Of a DNA stretch of 64,000 bases, positions 25,101 to 53,400 are shown one piece after another; position 1 is the first letter of the stretch; each line of letters starts with the position of its first letter. Below the pieces are notes generated by a model that saw only the letters and a list, made by a program, of their open reading frames with translations, was not told the DNA's origin and ran no database searches. Made by a program: the position numbers and the translations under genes. This stretch comes from Beaufortia kweichowensis (Eukaryota > Chordata > Actinopteri > Cypriniformes > Gastromyzontidae), in NCBI GenBank assembly GCA_019155185.1, contig CM032806.1:2960001-3024000 (forward strand). The letters run 5' to 3'.

Positions 25101-28100
25101 GCATGTGTGTGCGTCAGTACGGTTGTCCTGTCTGAGATGGCGCTCTGCTGTGTGTGCAGCAATTAGTGAGATGTAGTCGCTGAACCAGGGCTTATTGAAA
25201 TCTGATCTGTGTTTATCTCTTCTGAAATATCTCATCATCCTATTGTCCTTTCTCATAGCACAGCAGATTCTTCTGGAACTCTTGTGTGATGTTGGAGTTC
25301 ATTTTCTCAGTATTTGTCAATGAGTTTTACAGTGAATGGAAAGATGCTCACACATCACGTGGTATTGTTGGATCTTCCACAATTTAATAATAAATAAGAA
25401 ATGCTAAATATAAATAAATTTATTTTTTGTTTAAGTTTTTGGAGGCATTTAAAGTATGAGGAATCATTTTTCTAGGACCATTTGCTAACCATCAGTTCTA
25501 AATATTTACTAACCATTAGTTTTTCCCAATTAATTTCTTAAATTTATTTTTGTTTTTTCTTTGCTTGTGTTTTATTCCTGAATATTTTCTGTCCATTTTC
25601 TGCTCTTTTTTCCATTGTAGTTTAAGCGGTACGTGGCTAAGATGCGAGGCAAGAGCAGCATGTATAAGAAGAAACGTCAGGAGATGGCTGAACTCAAGGC
25701 GGAGTATGGTGTTCTCCAGCGGACTGAGGAGATCCTGCGAGAACGACACACAGCTGGACAACAACAGCTGGTAAACACACAGATGCCCTCGAGCGTCTCA
25801 AATTTCCCAGTCCTGTGGACCCGAATCTCTTTGACATTAAGTTTTGAGTCATTCAGTCAGTGTAAAAGTGTTTTTTAACCTGGGTGTGCCCCAAACATCT
25901 GGCACTACTACCTACAGTGGTACCAGTACTGATGATGCAAATGTGTCATTGTTCAGATTCATATAATGTGGATTAAAGTCAAGAGGGGAAGAGTCTACTT
26001 TGGTTTCAAACCAAACATGCTTTACGTCTTCATCACACCTAAATCCCTTTTCTTAGAGAGCCTAATGCATTATGTGTGACCACTGCATTCTCTTACATTC
26101 ACTGGGACATGATCTGCCTTCCCCGTACCCATCTCTGTCCGTTCAAATCACATTAATGCTAAAGTTACAGCATCTTCCTGGAAATGATTTCACACCCCTG
26201 AACCGTCCCTGCCTCCGACTTGCTGATAGCCCATTTGACGCAGAAAGGCTGAGCTGAGGCTATTTGTGATCGTGCCATTTGCTCGCTGTCTGACGCTGCT
26301 ATTTTTTGAGCGGGGGAATTTTCCTCCGGGTTGCGGTTGGTTGCACGGGCATGGGCCACCCCTCCTCTTGGCCCCTGATGTTCAGTTTCCCTCATTCACT
26401 CGTACAGAGCTGGCAGTCCAACCATCAATCAGACCCGTTCCTTTCCACATGTCATGTCATAGCATGTGCAAAGTGCGTCTATATCAAGAGCATCACAAAT
26501 GCATTGGACAATAAAGTGACACGCCTATTAAGACAGACTGACGCCTTTGAACAGGAGAAATTAAGGGACATTTCTGTTAAAGGTGAAACTGAACAGGAAC
26601 CAAACCTTATACCCATAATATTTTCACAGGTAATTTCCTAACAAGTTTGAGTTGTCAAGTCAGACTAAAGCATTAAAATATGATTAGTCATATAACCTTC
26701 ACAAGATTTAACATGCTCAGCAGATTATTGCCTTACAATAAAAACGCCTCTATTACTATCAGCTTGACCTGTGAAGTCCCCCTGTACCCAATCAAAATGC
26801 TTTACGTTGCTGTGTGTGGCACTGAGCCCTGGCTGTCCGTGCCGGCACGACCCTGCGGATAGTGCCGTATTTACACAATAGTGAAAAAAATGGTTCAACC
26901 AAAAATAAAAATTCATTATTTACTTACCCTTATGCCATCCCAGATGTATATGACTTCTTTTCTCAGCTGAACACAAGTTTTTTTTTTACATTAAAATATC
27001 CATCGCTTTATATAAGTCACAAAATTTTGAAGCAAAAAACCCATCCATAAAAGTAATGCAAATGACTCATTATCAGATGATTTAATAGTATCATTTTCTG
27101 CTTATTTTTCCAAATTTAAATAAAAAACAAAATCCATAGTAGGACTAAATTTATTAAGAAAAAGGAAATTATAGGATGGCATGAGGGTAAGTAAATAATT
27201 AGAGAATTTTTGGGCAAATTATTTATTTTTGAGAAATTAAGAAGCAATTGTAGTTATTTCAGATCTTTTGTTTTAAGGTCTGAAATTATACAGCTTAGGG
27301 CTAAAACAATTTGCAGATTTGCAATAATGAAGAGGGTTTACTCAAAAGGCAGTAAGCGAATGTAATTTGATTTGCAAAAGGAATAAATATTTGTTCTATT
27401 AATGCGTTGTTTGTGTTCTGGTGTTCAGCAATCTCTGGAGGCGCAGCGGGGCATCTCGGGCTACAGCGATACACAGGAAGAGCTGGAGAGAGTTTCAGCT
27501 ATCAAGAGCGAGCTGGACGAGATGAAGGGACGAACGCTGGACGACATGTCTGAAATGGTGAGCTTGGACAGGCGGATTGAAAAACAATTGGAAAAGCTTG
27601 ACATTTATTTCAACATACATATTATACTGGGGAACAATAATGAGATCATAAACCCTATAGATAAGCATATTTGACCACAGGGGGAAGATTTCTCTCATGC
27701 AATCCTAGACACATTCCCCGTTAAGATGTGTTTTTAATGGAGCTTATTTTGATCGCACACAGAGTCAATGGAGCTATATGATGTTTAAGATCTTTAAAAT
27801 TAAATACTGTGTGTTGTTCAGTTGTTTATAAAGTACTGACTAAATCCGTAGACGTTCTTGTCTGCAGGAAAATACTGGTATGATTTACAATACAGTGGGT
27901 TTTTTTTAAACTGGGCCTAATAATGTTTTAAATAACAACAGCACAGGTTTTTTTATTATGCTGGGTGTGTTTTTAATACAACTTGATTGCTGATATGTTT
28001 CTTTAACACATTGCCGTATGAACAGACAATGATTTTAAACCTTAGAAATGTGCATTTTTAACATTTCTTTTAATTGAATGTTTACTTAAATATAGATAAC

Positions 28101-30360
28101 ACAGCCTGATGCTTTAGAACTGAATCCTGTTAATAACAAAATTAAGCATTTACACATATTGTATTACAACTCTATTAGAATTCAGGTTTGTTAATGATTA
28201 ATATGTGTGTTTATTTCAGGTAAAGAAGCTGAATTCAGTGATAGCAGAGAAGAAGTCTGCACTATCTCCAATGATAAAGGATTTGAGAGCTTTGAGAGAG
28301 CAGCACACGGTGAGTGACTGTTTAACATCGGGACAGATACTGGAAATACAAATCCATTTGTTTCCAACTCCTGTACTGGGACACTATCAACTACAGGGGG
28401 GCATTTAACATGTCAGATCTAAATGTGACTGTCTTTGCTTTCTTAAACAGGAACTTGCTCCCGAGTATGAGCAGAAAAAGGCTCAGTATGACACCTGTGC
28501 CGCAGGACTGGAGAGCAACAGATCTAAACTGGAACAGGTATGAACTAGATAATTTAATTATTTTATGAATCATTTTAATATTCTCACAGCTTCCAAGTCT
28601 TTAAAATAAAGCCAATGTTATATACAGTATAAATTTATTATCTTATTAAAATGATCTATTTTGTTAAACCAAGACATTTTTAAATTTCATACATGTATAA
28701 TAACAGTAAATTCTACCTGTCATTCCGTTTCTATAACAGATTTTTACTGCTTTGAAGTATTGTGTAAAATATTCCCTGGCATACACAAAAGCACAAGCTC
28801 ATAGGCAATGGTTGTCATAATCTTTTACAGGAAGTCAGGACTCTCCGGGAGGAGATGGCACAGGAAGAAAGCCGATATCATTACATTAACTGCATGAAAG
28901 AGGTAAAAAAACATCTTCCTCAAACACTAGAGATCCCATCGCATGCTTTTATCTCACACTTTTCCTGTTCTCTCTCCTGTACAGATTATTGAAAGCCAAA
29001 TTCAGCGAGCAGTCGATCAGAGTAAGATCAATCAATCGATGGATTTGCAGGTGCGGAGAACCGCACTCAGGTAAGAAATCTGCTTTGGATAAACCACAAA
29101 GCTCCAGTGAAAATACCGACATGCAGAAATACTTGAGCTCTTCTGTTTTCTGACAAACACATGATTCCTGAGAGACTCTTGTAGCTCTCAGCATGCCTGC
29201 CTGCTGCTGCTCGAAAACGTGGGTTTTTTCTTTATCGCTTTTGTTTCAGCAATGTTTGAAGCAGCTATTCACCCATTTCTGATCCGTTCAGCCTACACAT
29301 TTAAAATGTTGCAGTATTTTTGCTAAATGTGGAGGTGGGTGGTAGCCTTATGGTGAAGTATCTGGACTTACACAAAGGTTGTGGGTTCAGTTTTAAGTAG
29401 GAGTGACTCAGGAGCTGGTGAACATGGGTCTGTACTTTCACCATTAGATGTATTTGCAGTCTGTATGTTAAAAAAGCAACGTGACATTAAGCGATCAGAC
29501 AGTAAAAGGAAAAATTCTTGAATGTCTTAAATCCTGAATGTAGCCTGTTCACTGGCATAAGACATAAGAGTTTGGAATGACTTGACAATAAGCAAATACT
29601 GACAAATCTTTTATTTGACATTTCACTTGCAGAGAGAAGTACATAACACACACAGCAGAGCAGGAGTCTTTGGGAAAGGTAAGGAGAGCATCTTTTAACC
29701 ATCTGTGGCTCATAACTTGCCATTCACTTTTCTCATACCGGCTTTATCTCTCTGTCGGGGTCAACTTGGTGTTAAAACTGAGGGCCTGGCCCCTGTCATA
29801 TATCTGCCAAACCTTGCGCAGTATGCGATCACTGTCATGGCACAACATGCCAGCGTTAGAACAAAGCTTGTGTAATCACTGCATTGATGTACGACCGGTG
29901 GTCCATCCTCTCAGCACTGTGCTTGGAGAGACGGTATGCCAAGCTCTCCCATAACTGCTAGTCATGTCCTTTAACTATTTACCGCTGTCACCCTAGAGGC
30001 TCTTTGGATCCATGAATTACGCCAAATGCAACATCTACAACAAATTTAATTTGAAATTCAGATAATGGCTTCAAACTCATGTAAATAATTGTTTTATCTT
30101 TAATAAGCATTGGAACGGATAACGTTGTTCAAAGGTGTAATGAACATTGTGAACATTGTGTCTCTTTGGGCTCACAGGTTCTGCGTCAGCAAGTGAAGCA
30201 GGTGCGAGAGAACCAGGAGGCCAATATGAAACAGATGAAGATGTGGAAGGACCTGGAGAAGCTGTTGGAGTGTAAGAAACAGTGCTACCTCAAGGCTCAG
30301 AGCCAAGCGCCTATTGGACACGTCATCCAGGATGTTGGCAAGGATATGCTGGTTCTGTGA
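19195..30360 (+). CDS. ift81: Intraflagellar transport protein 81 (IFT-B core)
   Basis: IFT81 pairs with IFT74 in the IFT-B complex; their N-terminal parts bind tubulin for delivery into cilia. There are 18 coding exons: 19195-19338, 19953-20056, 20313-20493, 20877-20966, 21084-21149, 21463-21573, 21663-21747, 21944-22107, 22562-22657, 23282-23428, 25621-25770, 27429-27557, 28220-28309, 28451-28537, 28831-28902, 28985-29070, 29633-29678 and 30178-30360. Total 2031 nt, 676 residues, exactly the human length as I recall it. The N-terminal calponin-homology-like region (about residues 1-125) begins [19 protein letters not shown] and includes [14 protein letters not shown]. The rest is coiled coil, with conserved stretches such as [31 protein letters not shown] and [15 protein letters not shown]. 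The ATG is preceded by AAG. All junctions are GT-AG. Confidence 0.97.
23157..23230 (+). repeat. Degenerate tRNA-derived SINE fragment
   Basis: Contains a box-B-like ggtttcgaatccagccc and an upstream leader that resembles a decayed tRNA head. It sits just upstream of ift81 exon 23282-23428. Confidence 0.45.
23429..25620. other. Longest ift81 intron, with complex non-coding blocks
   Basis: No exon is needed here: flanking exons join in frame to give the human protein order. Two relatively GC-rich, non-repetitive stretches (about 23940-24180 and 24820-25080) stand out from the AT-rich background and could be conserved regulatory DNA. The 95-codon frame at 23893-24180 lacks a recognisable product. 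Confidence 0.45.
23590..23665 (+). repeat. SINE 3' tail fragment
   Basis: The text 'aagtcgctttggatgaaagc' followed by tgctaaatgaataaatg is the familiar 3' part of a fish tRNA-derived SINE. Similar tails occur at about 31745-31790 and 54803-54840. Confidence 0.7.
25771..27428. other. ift81 intron with a complex block and a MITE
   Basis: Contains a GC-richer unique-looking segment at about 26060-26420 and a palindromic element at 26894-27218. No additional ift81 exon is indicated. Confidence 0.5.
26894..27218. mobile_element. Palindromic cyprinid-type MITE
   Basis: The left end (caaccaaaaataaaaattc, then tatttacttacccttatgcc) is the near-complement of the right end (ggatggcatgagggtaagta to aatttttgggc), giving arms of about 40 bp. 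The interior has no coding frame. The sequence closely resembles a very abundant family of short DNA elements in carp-like fish; the name is not asserted. Confidence 0.75.
29330..29425 (+). repeat. Degenerate tRNA-derived SINE head
   Basis: A tRNA-like head with 'ggtagccttatggtgaagta' and a box-B-like 'ggttgtgggttcagtttta'. It is in the last-but-one part of the ift81 intron after exon 28985-29070. It cannot fold as a functional tRNA. Confidence 0.5.
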
Positions 30361-31149
30361 AGCGGCTTTCGTAGTAAAAGTGATTTAATAGAGCCTTCAA
30401 GTTTCAGTTGTTTCTCACGGTACAAATACTTTATGCTTATTAAGATACAGTATGAATTATGGCACGTTTTACATCTTAATGGTACTTCATTTTGTTCCTT
30501 AAAATGTAAATGTGTCTGCTCTGTTAAGAGGCCATTGATCATTTTTAGGAGTCTTTGTTGTCCTGCTATATACTAGCAAACAGGACACACATGCTGTAAT
30601 CTTGGGGCTGTCTGGAACCACTAACTTACAACAAGTTTCTAGTCTGGGTTTTGACACGTCTTTAAGAACAGAGCCTCAGTCTGTGTGTCCAAAGATAACG
30701 CCCTACAAAGTGTTACACTTTGGATGCGTCCGCTGCAAGTTATTTTGGGAAACAACAGGCATGACCTTGAGCAAAAGAGCTGTCCAATTTTGGAATTCAG
30801 CTGGATCTCCTTTTGTTTCTCTGTCAGTGTAGGGCTACAGAATAAAACAGACTGACCTGCCTCTCTTTAGACACTTTGTTACATGATCTGTGTGACCTCA
30901 GCTTTATTTCTTAAATGTCCATTTACTTTTTTGTCTTTTCCGCTGTGATGTACAAGAAAGATGGCGATGAGTTTACATCCCAAGGTTCAGTTTTGCTCAC
31001 TTTTTTGTCTTCACAGTTTTGCTCAGTTTTGTCACTGTTTTTGTTACAAAGCTTGTACTAAAAAATATATTATTAAACATAAAATAAATATTTACACAAA
31101 TTTGTTTCTTTTTTTGGCTAGTCTAGTAATCTAAATATCATAATCCAAA

Positions 31150-31320
31150 AAAAGTTTATCATTATTTATATTTATGCAATTTGGGAACACTTTTCCAAAG
31201 TGATTTACAGTGCATTCAAAATCCCATGCATTTAACTAATTCATGTATTCCCTGAGATTGAACCCATGGCCTTGACGTTGGTAGCGCCTTGATTTACCAG
31301 TTGATCTACAGGTACACTTT
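31150..31320 (-). mobile_element. tRNA-derived SINE, minus orientation
   Basis: The reverse complement reads gtagatcaactggtaaatca (box A-like) then gccatgggttcaatctcagg (box B-like), followed by a tail containing 'aaatcactttggaaaagtg'. This is the same arrangement as the plus-strand copy at 31625-31800. Confidence 0.7.
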
Positions 31321-31624
31321 TTCTCATTTCTCTAGTGCATTTAAACATACAGAAAGTCACTGTTCAGATGTTAATCCATATCACTAGAGAAATTATCTGC
31401 TTATTAGCATATAAAAATAGTTCATTTCTATAAAAATGGATATGCTGGAGCTCCAGGGTAGTAATTCATTCATGTATTCATCTATTGGTATTGTGATAAT
31501 ATGCACACCTGTCTATGTTTAGTCTTTAGTATAAAGAACATCTGGTGACTTAACATTGTGTCCTCTGTTACAATATGTTATTCTGAATCAGAGTTTTTAG
31601 ATTATCAGAGTAGAATAGTATAGA

Positions 31625-31800
31625 ACAGAATAGAATCTGAAGCTTAATTGGTAGAGCATTCTGTTGGCAACGCAAAGGTCATGGGTTCGAACCTGAGGGA
31701 ACATGCATACAGATTTAAAAAGTGTACAGATTGAATGCACTTGAAGTCACTTTGGGTAAAAGTTTCAGCTATAAATGTAAAATATAATAAATAGTTAATA
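31625..31800 (+). mobile_element. tRNA-derived SINE, plus orientation
   Basis: The head contains aattggtagagcattctg (box A) and gtcatgggttcgaacctg (box B), followed by a tail 'aagtcactttgggtaaaag' and an AT-rich end. The layout is that of a tRNA-derived SINE family frequent in otophysan fish. It is not a functional tRNA gene, because the 3' half does not close an acceptor stem. Confidence 0.8.
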
Positions 31801-31959
31801 AATAAAAGTTTTTTTATTGTGCAAATACCACTGATAGTCATAACAAATATTTTAGTTTTGCATATAGATAAACAGTAAAACAATAAGGGTGCAAAAACCA
31901 AACTGTGCTGAGATTAAGTTTTTAAGAATAATATTTACCTGTGGGTTCAAGCGTCTACC

Positions 31960-47398
<15,439 letters not shown>

Positions 47399-48975
47399 CT
47401 GATCTGAGACCTGCCGTGATGCTAACCGTGACTCCAAATAACCAGAGAAGCAACATTAACAAGGAACAACATTTAACCACGTTCACATTTGCACACGCAT
47501 CAGAGCCTTGTTTGAATTTTTTATACACAAATGTTTATCTGTATATTACATATTGTTGTCAGAAAATAGTGTTTTGTTTTTTAAACATAGAATTTTTAAG
47601 CACATTTTTATTGTTTTGTTTTTTTTATTATTAAAGGTGTATATTTTCTCAGGTCCCCTTTTTTTCAGTGTTTCAGAAGTGTCGAGATGCTGTACTATTT
47701 ATCCGATTGATTTTTCTTTAGTATTTTGAATCAGATGGGCCAAACAGAACGAATGTGCATTTGGTTATTTTTTATTTTCTCGCAAATGATTTTCTTTCTG
47801 CTTTAAGTAGATTTTCAGCTACCTCAGTTCTGTTGGTTGCTTTCGTAGGTCTTCTTTACACACTTTTTCCCTAATAGAGTAGGAAGACTATCCAAATGCA
47901 CAAGTTCCTTATTATTGAATCACTTTAGTGAATCTGCCATAGTTCACTTATTTTTTTATTAATGCTTAAAAGAATGAAATCACGTTTTTCAGGTTTCTAA
48001 AAAATGCTCAAAATGAAAATGTTTACTTCAGTTATTTTTGCTGGATGTGTTTATGGAGACAGTATAGTGACAAACGATTATTTTTATTGTAATGTACATG
48101 TAGGATGAACTGAGCACAAAAGAAGCTTGTGTAATAAAGGCTTTAACGAATCATGGGATAAACTATCCTGACACTAGTATAAAAGTGTAAAGTCTTTTTA
48201 ATTTTGTAAATGACAGACTAGCAGAGATGTATAGGTATTTTCTTCTCGAGTGCAGGTGATACCAGACAACACGCATGAGATTTGATACTGTTTGCATCAG
48301 TGTGAATAATTATAAAAACTCTGAACTGCAATGTAAAAAAAAATTCATGGTGAAGAAAAAAATAGCCCTTACTTTCCTTTTTTTCTCTTAAATTTTTTTT
48401 CTTTTTCAAAACAGTTTTCTTCAAAAAAAATTTCATCTTGAAAATGTTTTTTGAAGATTAATTTTTTTTTAAAGATTACAATTTTTTTTTATTTAAAAAA
48501 TGTTTAAAAGAGAAAACATTTTTGAAGATGAAAATGGCTTTTTTAAAGATTAAAAATTTTTTATCTAGTGGAAATCATGATTTAATTGTTAGCTATATCA
48601 AGCAAAAATGTTTCTCTTGCATGGAAATTTTCCCTTTAGGAGTCCACACAAGTAACAATGTTTTGCTTGCTTTTGAAGAAAAAACATTTTTGAATGAGGA
48701 AAAAAATTAAAGAAAAAAATTAAGGATTTTTAAACATTTTTAGGACTTAGTCTCCAGGAAGGAATATAAGGACTTTTCTCTTCACCATGAATATTTTTTT
48801 CATAGCGGGTAATGATGATCATGACACTGAATATACTAACGCATCATCACGTGTGTGACTGCAGCCTGGATCTAATGAACTTCCAGGACACTTTAACTTA
48901 TTTTATCAATTATATTTCATTTGTGTTTTTTGTTCATATCTGTATTTTTTACGTTCTCTCTCTTTCTCTCCTCAG
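47399..48975 (+). other. atp2a2: atp2a2 3'UTR of the 2b form / intron of the 2a form
   Basis: AT-rich, with T and A homopolymer runs around 48330-48720. The first AATAAA is at 48133-48138 and would end the read-through (2b) transcript. No other coding sequence is seen. Confidence 0.65.
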
Positions 48976-48989
48976 CTCGGGCGGATTAA
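48976..48989 (+). CDS. atp2a2: Predicted SERCA2a-type alternative terminal coding exon
   Basis: A strong acceptor (ttctctctctttctctcctcag) precedes ct-cgg-gcg-gat-taa. Joined to the lone G left by the internal donor at 47244 it gives NYLEP followed by A-R-A-D and stop: 996 residues. Mammalian SERCA2a also adds exactly four residues, starting with alanine (AILE, 997 in total). The residue identity differs but length, phase, first residue and location match. Transcript evidence is lacking, so this is a prediction. Confidence 0.7.
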
Positions 48990-50472
48990 ACCTATCCGCT
49001 CTTCATGTTCCTTGCAGAAACTGTGAGGGTTTTCTGGACTTTAATGCATGTGATTGAGCAGCCCGTAACATCAGTCTAGGCCTGCATGCCGACTGTGCTA
49101 CATCTTAATTTGATCATTAGTTTAGATAAAGCTCAAAATGTTAAGGAGTGAAAATTACAGCTTTTTAAAACCTGACATCCAAGCTTTGTAAAGCTCGGCC
49201 AGGTCAAGCCCGTCTAAAGAAAGTGAGATTTGAAACGGTTTCAAAATATGACAGTAGTTTTAATGGTGCATGTCCCCTTAGATACAGAGTTTACAATAGC
49301 ATAGGACAAACTTTTGTATAGAACTGCAATACTCCATTTCAAAACATAAGATGCCATTACAGACAATCTTTAAAGGCACCTTTTCTGAAATGTTTTGTGA
49401 GATGTGTAAATTAACCAAATATCTTTATTGTTGCTTTGCACAGGGATGTGCAATATGTTTTAATGCAGAAGCTCATTTCAGATGTGAGCTGTGTGTGTGT
49501 GACATTGAGAGAGACAGACAGTCTTTACAGCAGTTCCCATGACAACCGAAAGACTGGCGCTGCCCAATCAGTGTTGTAATTATTACAATGACTTGTGGTT
49601 AATAAAATATTACATGGTTGCTTTGTGTACATTTTGTATTTTCCAAAACATTCAAAAAACTTTATAACATGATTTTAATTCCAAAACATAAAAAATAGTC
49701 TTATTTACAACAGTACACAATATAGAAAAACACTACTAACATAAGCACATACATCTACAACAAAATTTATGCTCATTTACACACTTTTGTGAAACTAAAA
49801 AATAAGAGCTGGTCTGTACTATATTTCAACCCAACAAATCAAAGTATTTTTCATCATTAAAATGAGACCTATTGTAGAACCATAAGAAACAATGTAAAAA
49901 ACAGGATATTTTTTATGTAGATATATTTTTAATTTTGAGAAGCATGTTTTTGCAAGATTGCACAGAACCCACAGAAGTTTCTGTCTAGCTTTAACGTTAT
50001 CTTGTGTCATTTGTAAAACCAACAAAGCTTTAATTCAACAGGCAAAAAACTTGATCAAATGAAACAAATTCAACACAAGAATAATGACATTTATAAATAA
50101 AACGGGACATGCAGCACAGTGTTCAAATACCATTCTGTTCATGATGTTTAACTAACATTTTATCAATATTTTGGGATATATAGAGCAAATTATTTAGTCT
50201 AACACACGCAGCCCCATGTCATCCTGTTTAACCTCTGTTAAATACTGATATTTATACACTTCACTGCTTCTAAAGAATCTCCTGTGGGTGAATTTGAACG
50301 ACAAAAACCAAAAGGTTTGGTGCTAAAGGTATTAATAAAGATAATGCACCCCACAATCCTGTTAGTCCAAACTGACACGGTGCATAACTCACCACCAGAG
50401 GTCCATGAGCATGCATGTGATTCTTTTACTCAAATCACACAGAAGTGCTGCAGACAGAGTCTGTTTTACAAG
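48990..50472. other. Distal atp2a2 3'UTR and convergent anapc7 3' region
   Basis: A plus-strand AATAAA at 49601-49606 is the likely end of the distal (2a) transcript. On the minus strand an ATTAAA at 50029-50034 is a candidate end for anapc7. The two genes converge with at most a few hundred bases between predicted 3' ends. No gene lies between them. Confidence 0.55.
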
Positions 50473-53400
50473 TCACTGCATGCCGAACCACTGCTCCTGA
50501 TCGGCCCACTGCGCCGCCTCGCTGTCACTGCCCTCCAGATCTCCCTCCTCCCCGCTGCCCTCCATATCATCACCATCCAGCTCAACCGTCGCGTCTGTGG
50601 GACTCTCCTCCTTCTCCATCTTCTGCATGCCCTCCAGAGACTTCTGATCGTTTGGATCGAGGCTGAGAGAAAAACAATTAGCTTAAGGTTTAAACCGTCT
50701 GATAAGATTGGATGTAAAAGAAAGGAGAATGATGTTACCTTAACGCTATGCTGTACTGGTCCATGGCCTCCTGATAGTCATTAACAGCAACGAGAAAATC
50801 TCCCAGCATCCTGTGCAGCACACAGTCGCTCTGATTGGCTAAAGTGTTTCTTAGAAGGGCTATTCCTTCCTCGTATTTCTGTTCCCGACCTGGAATGCAA
50901 ATGTGGTGTTAGGTACAGCACCAATCAAAAGTTTGGAAACACTCACTGTTGTTTAGATTTTAGAATAGTAGTAAACTCATCAAAACTGTAACTGTGGGAA
51001 TTATGTTGTGACTAAAATGTTATATTTGATCATCTTTAAAAGTAGTCACCCTTTGTCTAGAATTTGTAAAATCATACTCTTGACATTTTATCATCCAGCT
51101 TCAAGTAATCCATTTCAAAAATATATTTTTAAATAATATATTATACAAATATCAATCACGTGGTCTCCCTTTCTATAAATGCTTAGGAACTATGGACCAA
51201 ACTTGAAGGGTTTGCTAAATAAGACACACTTTCGCTTAACAAATAAGAAACATGTCTGAACGATTGACATACTGAGGAGTTCAGCTTTCTTTACGACCGC
51301 TTTGATGTAGTCGGGTCGTTGAGCGAGAGCTTTGTCCAGCAGTGTTTTTGCTTTCTCCTGCGTCATGGGGTCTTCTAGACACACGGTGGCCAGGATGGTA
51401 AGAGTCTGGGCATTCGCTCCCAGGGTCTTGTAAATATTATTGGCCATTCCCATAGCCTCCCGGATACCATTAGACGCCAGGTAGCAGTCGATCAGTCCTG
51501 CAAACAAGGGTGGAAATTAAAAGTGGTCTAATTCTGAGCCCTAATCTACTTAAATTCACATGAATTTTTCTTGCCTTCGTAACAGTCCAGACGACAAGGA
51601 GCCAATCGCATGGCTTCTCTGAAGTGTATGATGGCTTCCTGCACACGGCCCATGTTTCTCAGTGCCGCCCCCTTCAGGAGAAGAGCCTGAACGCTGTTAC
51701 TGTTCAACTGAATGGCTTTAGCTCCCAGATAGAGGGCTCGGGAATAACGCTTACTGTAGAAACTGTGACATCTGTGGAAAAGAGTTGTGTCAGTATTTAT
51801 CAAGAGTTCATGGCTGGATTAAAACTCAAACTTCAGAAACATTCGATGAGAGAAACTCAGACGCACCCTGATATGACCCAGGGCTCGGCATGCTGGTCAG
51901 AAATGTTAAACAGCCGTCCTCCAAGAACTTCAACATCTTCTAGGTGACCCTCCCTGGCCATGAGATACCCATAGACATCCATACCTAACAAAACAGCACA
52001 ATTAGTTCATTCCAACAACAACAACAAAAAAGACCCGTTTCATCCAGTACCTTTGATCAGGTATGGGTCGAGCATCTGTGCCTGCTCAAACTTCAAGATG
52101 GAGTTCTTGGTGTCTCCGGCTCTGAAGTACACATCTGCCAGCGTGACCAACAGATCAACATTATCCCTCAGGAGAGACTTCTTCTCCAATGAGCTACAGG
52201 AGAGATGCATTAGTCAGTCAGCGAAAACATTACCGCTGCTCACACACAGATACTCACCAGATAGTGTTGATAGCTCTCTGATTGTCTCCTCCATGTAAAA
52301 AAGCATGCGCTTTAATCCAAACAGACAGCCAATCAAGATTCGGGATGCTCTGAATAACATCCATCGTCATGGAGGCGACCTCCGCCCCCTTCACCGACAG
52401 AGACAGAAGACCTGCGAAACAGACACTTTAATGTTCAGTGTGAACTTTAAGAAGAATAAAGTACAAGCTGACAAGCTGCTGCATTCTTACGAACCAATAA
52501 TAGCATCAAGAGCCAATGGACACTGTCTTAAAACCTCCTTGTAACTTGTAACAGCTGAACGTTCTTGACCCGCCTTTCTGTAAAGATTCGCCAACATCAT
52601 GTTGATCTGTAAGAGAAACAGACACATGAAATTAAACAATGTGCTCTTCATGAAAACAATCAATTTTGCTCTGATGCATCCTAATACCATCTCAAAATAG
52701 TGTGAGTTTGAGTGTTAGTTCACCCATAAATAATCATTTATTTACCCTCACATCATTCCAAACCTATATGATTCTTTCTTCTGCAGAAGACAAACGAAGA
52801 TATTTTAAAGAACGCTGGTAAAGAAACAGCACTAACCCCCATTGACTTCCATTGTATGGACAAAAAAAAAACCACAGAGACATTTCTCAAAATATCTTGT
52901 TTTGTGTTTCACAGAAGAAGAAAATTTGTACTTTTAGGTGAACTATCCCATTAAGGGTCATTATTTTTGTAATTGAATTGAATGCAGAACACACAGACCT
53001 TTGGCGTTCTCTGGCGTGAAGGGATTCCATCCAGCACAGAAATGGCATCTTTATCCAGCTTCAGAATAGTATAGCATTCTGCGATCTTATATTTCACTTC
53101 AATCTCTGATGGCAAATTCTGTAATAATTAATACAGACTTTCATTACATATATTTAGGAATCGAAATGTGTCTGTGGGTCATTGTAAAGGTTTGTAAGAG
53201 CTCACCTGTGCTTGCACTGCAGATGTTGTGCCACCTGTACTGGACGGCCGAACTTTAGATGTTTTGCTGAGCACTTTCTTCTGCTGTAAAGCCATGTTGT
53301 ATTTACAGGCGGCGTTCCTGTATTCTTTATCATGGAAGATCGAGTCGGCGTGATAAACCAGCAGCTGATACTTCTGAGCGGGTGAGAACAGCTCGCTGCG

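Noticed and set aside
31660..31710. Possible tRNA gene
   Set aside because: Box A and box B are recognisable, but the copy continues into the standard SINE body and tail and lacks a closed acceptor stem.
50284..50784. 166-codon plus-strand ORF
   Set aside because: It is antisense to the last two anapc7 exons; the minus-strand reading gives the conserved acidic tail and WFGMQ end.
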